Shown here piece by piece: positions 15,492 to 18,295 of a stretch of 18,295 nt of DNA. This stretch comes from an uncultured bacterium. Its GTDB lineage: Bacteria > Actinomycetota > Coriobacteriia > Coriobacteriales > Coriobacteriaceae. Where the stretch lies: contig CAJMRR010000024.1 in the NCBI GenBank assembly GCA_905215835.1, positions 1 to 18,295 on the forward strand, written 5' to 3'. A model generated the notes under the pieces. The model saw nothing but the letters and a program-made list of their open reading frames with translations, was not told where the DNA came from and did not search any database. Every line of letters starts with the position of its first letter. Position 1 is the first letter of the stretch. The translations under genes were made by a program, and so were the position numbers.

Positions 15492-16676
15492 GTGGGCAAG
15501 GCGAAGGCTAAGGCGAAGAAAAAGACGACGGGGGCGCGGGCTAAGCGCGATCGTCGTCGGAAGCTCGCGACCGAAGCCCCCGCGTCTGCCGAGGAGCTGC
15601 TGGCAAACGTGCCGGGACTTGACGCGCTGCAGGATGTTCCGGCGTTCGATGACCTGCCGGTCGATGAAGCTCAGCAGGCGGCATTTGACGACTTTTGCGC
15701 ACATACCGAGGAGCCCGAGCAGATGCAGCTTGGCGCCGTGGTGCGCTTGGATCGCGGGTTTCCGCTGGTGGCGACTGCCGACGACACCTTCCGCGCCGAG
15801 CATGCCGTGGGGTTTGCCAAGTCGCGCGGCGAGGACGAGGTCCTGCTGCCCGCCGTGGGCGACCGTGTGGCGGTGCGCCGCGCTCCCGGGCACGATATGG
15901 GCGTGATTGAGTGCGTGCTGCCGCGCCGTACGAGCTTTGAGCGTTGGCGCGGCCGTGCCCGCGGAGAGCGTCAGGTGCTCTGCTCCAACGTGGATTGCGT
16001 GCTAATCGTGCAGGCGCTCGGTGCCGGTGAGGTGCTGCTCGACCGCGTGGCGCGCTCGCTGGTGTTGGCGCTCGACTGCGATGCCGAACCGGTGGTGGTG
16101 CTCACCAAAGCTGATCGCTGCGATGCCGAGGAGCTCGAGCGCGATCTGGACCGCGTGCGCCGCCTGGTGGGTCCGGACGTGCGCGTGATCGTGACGTCCT
16201 CTGCCGAGGGGCGCGGCCTGGACGAGGTTCGTTCCTGCGTGCCTGCCGGGAGCTGCGCCATGATTCTGGGCGAGTCGGGTGCCGGCAAGTCGACGCTGCT
16301 CAATGCGCTGCTGGGCCACGATACGTTGGCGACCGGCGGGGTGCGCGAACGCGACGACCAGGGCCGTCACACTACCGTCGCGCGCGTGATGGTGGCACTG
16401 CCGGGCGACGCCGGCGTGATCGCCGATGCCCCGGGCCTGCGCAGCTTACCGCTCGTGGGTCACGAGCGGGGTCTGGCGCGCGCCTTCCCCGAGATTGTCG
16501 AGGCATCGCGCGCGTGCCGGTTTGGCGATTGCACGCATACCCATGAGCCGGGTTGTGCCGTTCGCGAGGCCGAGGACGCCGGACAGATCGACAGCCTGCG
16601 TTTGGAAACGTTCCAAAACCTGGCGTCATCCATGCGTGTGAGTGCTCAAATGCTCGATCCCGATGTCCACCTGTAA
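15492..16676 (+). CDS. rsgA: Small ribosomal subunit biogenesis GTPase RsgA
   Basis: RsgA (YjeQ) is a circularly permuted GTPase that checks late assembly of the 30S subunit. In the 394-residue product the G motifs come in permuted order: G4 TKAD (205-208), then G1 GESGAGKST (260-268), G2 region GRHTT (291-295) and G3 DAPG (312-315). An OB-fold domain precedes them (about 78-145). The C-terminal zinc site C-x4-C-x-H-x5-C is complete (C342, C347, H349, C355). A GTG start at 15492 is chosen because GGGAGG lies 5 nt upstream; the open frame further upstream runs through the promoter and terminator. The first 25 residues are a strongly basic tail, plausibly an rRNA contact. The protein is longer than the usual 290-350 residues because of its N-terminal extension. 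Confidence 0.94.
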   Translation: MGKAKAKAKKKTTGARAKRDRRRKLATEAPASAEELLANVPGLDALQDVPAFDDLPVDEAQQAAFDDFCAHTEEPEQMQLGAVVRLDRGFPLVATADDTFRAEHAVGFAKSRGEDEVLLPAVGDRVAVRRAPGHDMGVIECVLPRRTSFERWRGRARGERQVLCSNVDCVLIVQALGAGEVLLDRVARSLVLALDCDAEPVVVLTKADRCDAEELERDLDRVRRLVGPDVRVIVTSSAEGRGLDEVRSCVPAGSCAMILGESGAGKSTLLNALLGHDTLATGGVRERDDQGRHTTVARVMVALPGDAGVIADAPGLRSLPLVGHERGLARAFPEIVEASRACRFGDCTHTHEPGCAVREAEDAGQIDSLRLETFQNLASSMRVSAQMLDPDVHL

Positions 16677-16693
16677 TTGATTTTTCCTATGAC

Positions 16694-16728
16694 AGCCGTC
16701 TTCCAACTGTTCGGGAGACGGCTTTTTT
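16694..16728 (+). terminator. Intrinsic terminator of rsgA
   Basis: AGCCGTCTTCC (16694-16704) pairs with GGGAGACGGCT (16713-16723), with one G-T pair and an 8-nt loop, followed by six T residues (16723-16728). Confidence 0.9.
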
Positions 16729-16766
16729 GCTGCGAAAAAGCCTCGAAACATGCAGTTTGCTGACGT

Positions 16767-16818
16767 GCTGACCAAAACCTTGCCACGAGCTTGACGGGCT
16801 GGTTAGTTTTTGGTCAGC
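16767..16818. repeat. Perfect 11-bp inverted repeat upstream of the Tad pilus locus
   Basis: GCTGACCAAAA (16767-16777) and TTTTGGTCAGC (16808-16818) are exact reverse complements separated by 30 bp. It lies between the rsgA terminator and cpaB, so it could be an operator, a factor-binding site or a mobile-element trace. No T run follows. A TTGACA (16826-16831) sits just after it, but I find no -10 at the right distance. Confidence 0.6.
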
Positions 16819-16870
16819 GATTGGTTTGACATCGAAAACCGAGATCGCGATTGCGCCGCTTTGCACTCTG

Positions 16871-16905
16871 ACCACCCAGACAATGGTGGTACGGGCATTC
16901 GCCCG
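16871..16905 (+). other. Two tandem small hairpins in the cpaB leader
   Basis: ACCACC (16871-16876) pairs with GGTGGT (16885-16890) around an 8-nt loop. CGGGC (16892-16896) pairs with GCCCG (16901-16905) around ATTC. Both lie within 60 nt of the cpaB start and would be in its 5' untranslated region. Their role is unknown. Confidence 0.45.
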
Positions 16906-16928
16906 GCACTGCCATGAGAGGAGCGGCC

Positions 16929-17588
16929 GTGAACAAGAGCAAGCGCATCGCTATCAGTCTGGTCGCGGGCGTGCTCGCTGCTCTGCTCTGCATGGTTTAC
17001 GGCTCGTCGATCCGCTCGCAAGCCGAACAGGTCCAGGCTGAGACCTTGGCCAAGTACGGTGGCGATCGCGTCGAGGTATGCGTTGCGGCGCGCGATATCG
17101 ATGTGGGCGAGACCCTCGATGAGACCAATGTCATAACCCAGGAATGGCTGACGAGTCTGCTGCCGCGTGACGCGGCGACCGAGCTGCGCCAGGTGCGCGG
17201 CGACGTGACGACTTCGCGTATTCCCAAAAACGCCGTGATCTGCAATGTCTACACCAAGGCCGAGAGCCACAAGCTCGAGGTGCCTAAGGGCAAGGTCGCC
17301 GTTTCGGTGGCGGTCGATGCCGAGCACTCGGTCGGCGGTGCTACGGGCGTGGGCAGCTACGTGGATGTGTATGTGCAAAAAGACGGCGTAACCGATCGGC
17401 TGTGCGGCGCGTACGTGATCGATACCAGTGAGGATTCCGGTGCCACGCGCGAGGGCAAGATCGAATGGGTGACGCTGGCGGCTGACCCCGAAGACGTCAA
17501 GGAACTGCTGGGAGCCTCGGGCAAGGGAACGGTCAGCTTGACGATTCCCGCCACGGCGCGCGGCAAAAAGAGCGGAGGCGACGAGTGA
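16929..17588 (+). CDS. cpaB: Flp pilus assembly protein CpaB (RcpC), SAF domain
   Basis: The 219-residue protein belongs to the CpaB/RcpC family of Tad (type IVc) pilus assembly. A lysine-rich start and one transmembrane helix (about 7-25) anchor it facing outward. A SAF domain follows (about 48-112, with VCVAARDIDVGETLDETNV), then a CpaB C-terminal region with PKGKVAVSVAVDAEHSVGG (119-137). The GTG at 16929 is preferred over ATG 16914: AGAGGAG lies 5 nt before the GTG, whereas the ATG overlaps that ribosome binding site. The stop codon overlaps the ATG of the next gene (TGATG), a sign of translational coupling. The family helps pilus subunits or other Tad parts assemble outside the membrane; its exact job in monoderm bacteria is not settled. 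Confidence 0.88.
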   Translation: MNKSKRIAISLVAGVLAALLCMVYGSSIRSQAEQVQAETLAKYGGDRVEVCVAARDIDVGETLDETNVITQEWLTSLLPRDAATELRQVRGDVTTSRIPKNAVICNVYTKAESHKLEVPKGKVAVSVAVDAEHSVGGATGVGSYVDVYVQKDGVTDRLCGAYVIDTSEDSGATREGKIEWVTLAADPEDVKELLGASGKGTVSLTIPATARGKKSGGDE

Positions 17589-18295
17589 TGAAGGCGATCT
17601 GGCTTGCGTGCTGCGCGTGCGGCGATTACGGGCTGTTGCAGCGGGAAGTCGAGGGCCGTGACGCGGGTGCACAGGTGCTTCGCGTGGGTGACCTGGACGG
17701 GCTGGTTTCCATGGCGCGGGCGTTTCCGTCGCGCCGCGGAGCTGCCATCATCGCGGCGTCTCTGTTTGATACCGAAGATGTGCGCAAGACTGTTGCGCGC
17801 CTGACGGCCGAAGGCCGCGTGAGTCGCGTGGTCGTCTTGATAGAAGCGCTCGATCCGTCGGATATCGAGGGGTTGTTTCGCGCGGGGGCGACCGAGGTCA
17901 TCGCTGCGCACAGTATATGCGGCAACGGGCGCGCGGGCGAGGGAGCGGTTGATTCCGATCGGCGCATGACGATTGAGCCCGATGCTTTTGTTGATAGGGA
18001 ACCCGGGGCGCCTCGCGCTACAAGAGGCCCGCGTGTTGATGATTATGGAAAAGCGGAAGCCGAGCATGGTCGGCGCCCCCGGAACCCCCTTGTATGCGAT
18101 GACGCTGGAGGGCCGCCGCAGCATGCTGGCGACTCCCCGGCTGTAGATATGGGATACGTGCACGGCGTGAATCTGGCGGATGAACTCGACGAAGTTGAGG
18201 GCTTTGCCGGGTGCGGCGAGTTGTCGCTGATGCAGCATGAGCAGATTACGCAGAACGAGCCTGCCTTGCAGACCGAACAAGCCGCCATGCCGGCT
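17588..18295 (+). CDS. TadZ/CpaE-like pilus assembly protein, N-terminal part (3' end outside window)
   Basis: An open frame of 236 codons begins at the ATG overlapping the cpaB stop and runs to the right edge without a stop. Residues 1-108 look like a degenerate response-regulator receiver fold: alternating hydrophobic strands (AAIIAASLF 52-60, SRVVVLIEA 79-87) and DPSDIEGLFRAGATEVI (89-105), resembling the end of a CheY-like domain. TadZ/CpaE proteins pair such a pseudo-receiver with a MinD-like ATPase that localises the pilus machine; that ATPase would lie beyond the window. Residues 110-236 form a long polar, Gly/Pro/acid-rich stretch that looks disordered. Codons ATA, AGA and AGG appear here but are rare in the housekeeping genes nearby, hinting at accessory origin. 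The assignment leans partly on the cpaB neighbour. Confidence 0.65.
   Translation, partial: MKAIWLACCACGDYGLLQREVEGRDAGAQVLRVGDLDGLVSMARAFPSRRGAAIIAASLFDTEDVRKTVARLTAEGRVSRVVVLIEALDPSDIEGLFRAGATEVIAAHSICGNGRAGEGAVDSDRRMTIEPDAFVDREPGAPRATRGPRVDDYGKAEAEHGRRPRNPLVCDDAGGPPQHAGDSPAVDMGYVHGVNLADELDEVEGFAGCGELSLMQHEQITQNEPALQTEQAAMPA

Overview
The window looks like chromosomal DNA of a high-GC, Gram-positive gut actinobacterium of the Coriobacteriia, most likely Collinsella or a close relative. This is inference: it rests on GC-rich codon use, AGGAGG-type ribosome binding sites, a T-box in front of pheST, a single-chain CbiM carrying its own PDGLE-like tail, and a Tad-pilus locus beside housekeeping genes. 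No tRNA, rRNA, CRISPR array or insertion sequence was seen.

Layout. (1) 2-787, the 3' part of glmM (+), meets an M32 metallocarboxypeptidase (885-2468, -) at a shared 17-bp perfect hairpin. (2) 2587-6710 is the phenylalanyl-tRNA synthetase operon: promoter, T-box leader with Phe-compatible features, pheS, pheT, terminator. (3) 6690-9530 is a group I ECF metal transporter, cbiM/nikM-cbiQ-cbiO. It has its own promoter and a perfect GTGTTAC-N14-GTAACAC dyad just downstream of the predicted start point; this fits a NikR-type nickel operator and argues for nickel rather than cobalt. (4) 9611-10459 is a zinc-dependent phospholipase C-family protein. (5) pyk (10661-12121, -) is divergent from a SERCA/PMCA-type calcium P-type ATPase (12563-15244, +) across a 441-bp AT-rich region. 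(6) rsgA (15492-16676) follows, after a long palindrome and a terminator. (7) 16929-18295 opens a Flp/Tad pilus locus: cpaB, then the start of a TadZ/CpaE-like gene that runs off the window.

The most interesting unexplained element is the roughly 112-nt leader of the calcium ATPase (12451-12562). It can form a hairpin whose 7-nt loop (CTCAGCA) is perfectly complementary to a second loop (TGCTGAG), a 9-bp helix that hides the Shine-Dalgarno sequence, and a mutually exclusive alternative helix. That is the architecture of a translational riboswitch or ion-sensing RNA, and I could not match it to any class I know. The nickel operator, the long palindrome after the ATPase gene and the inverted repeat before cpaB are the next most useful leads.

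Functionally the window is mostly housekeeping (cell-wall precursor synthesis, aminoacylation, glycolysis, ribosome assembly) with two ion-transport systems, each of which appears to have its own cis-regulatory device.
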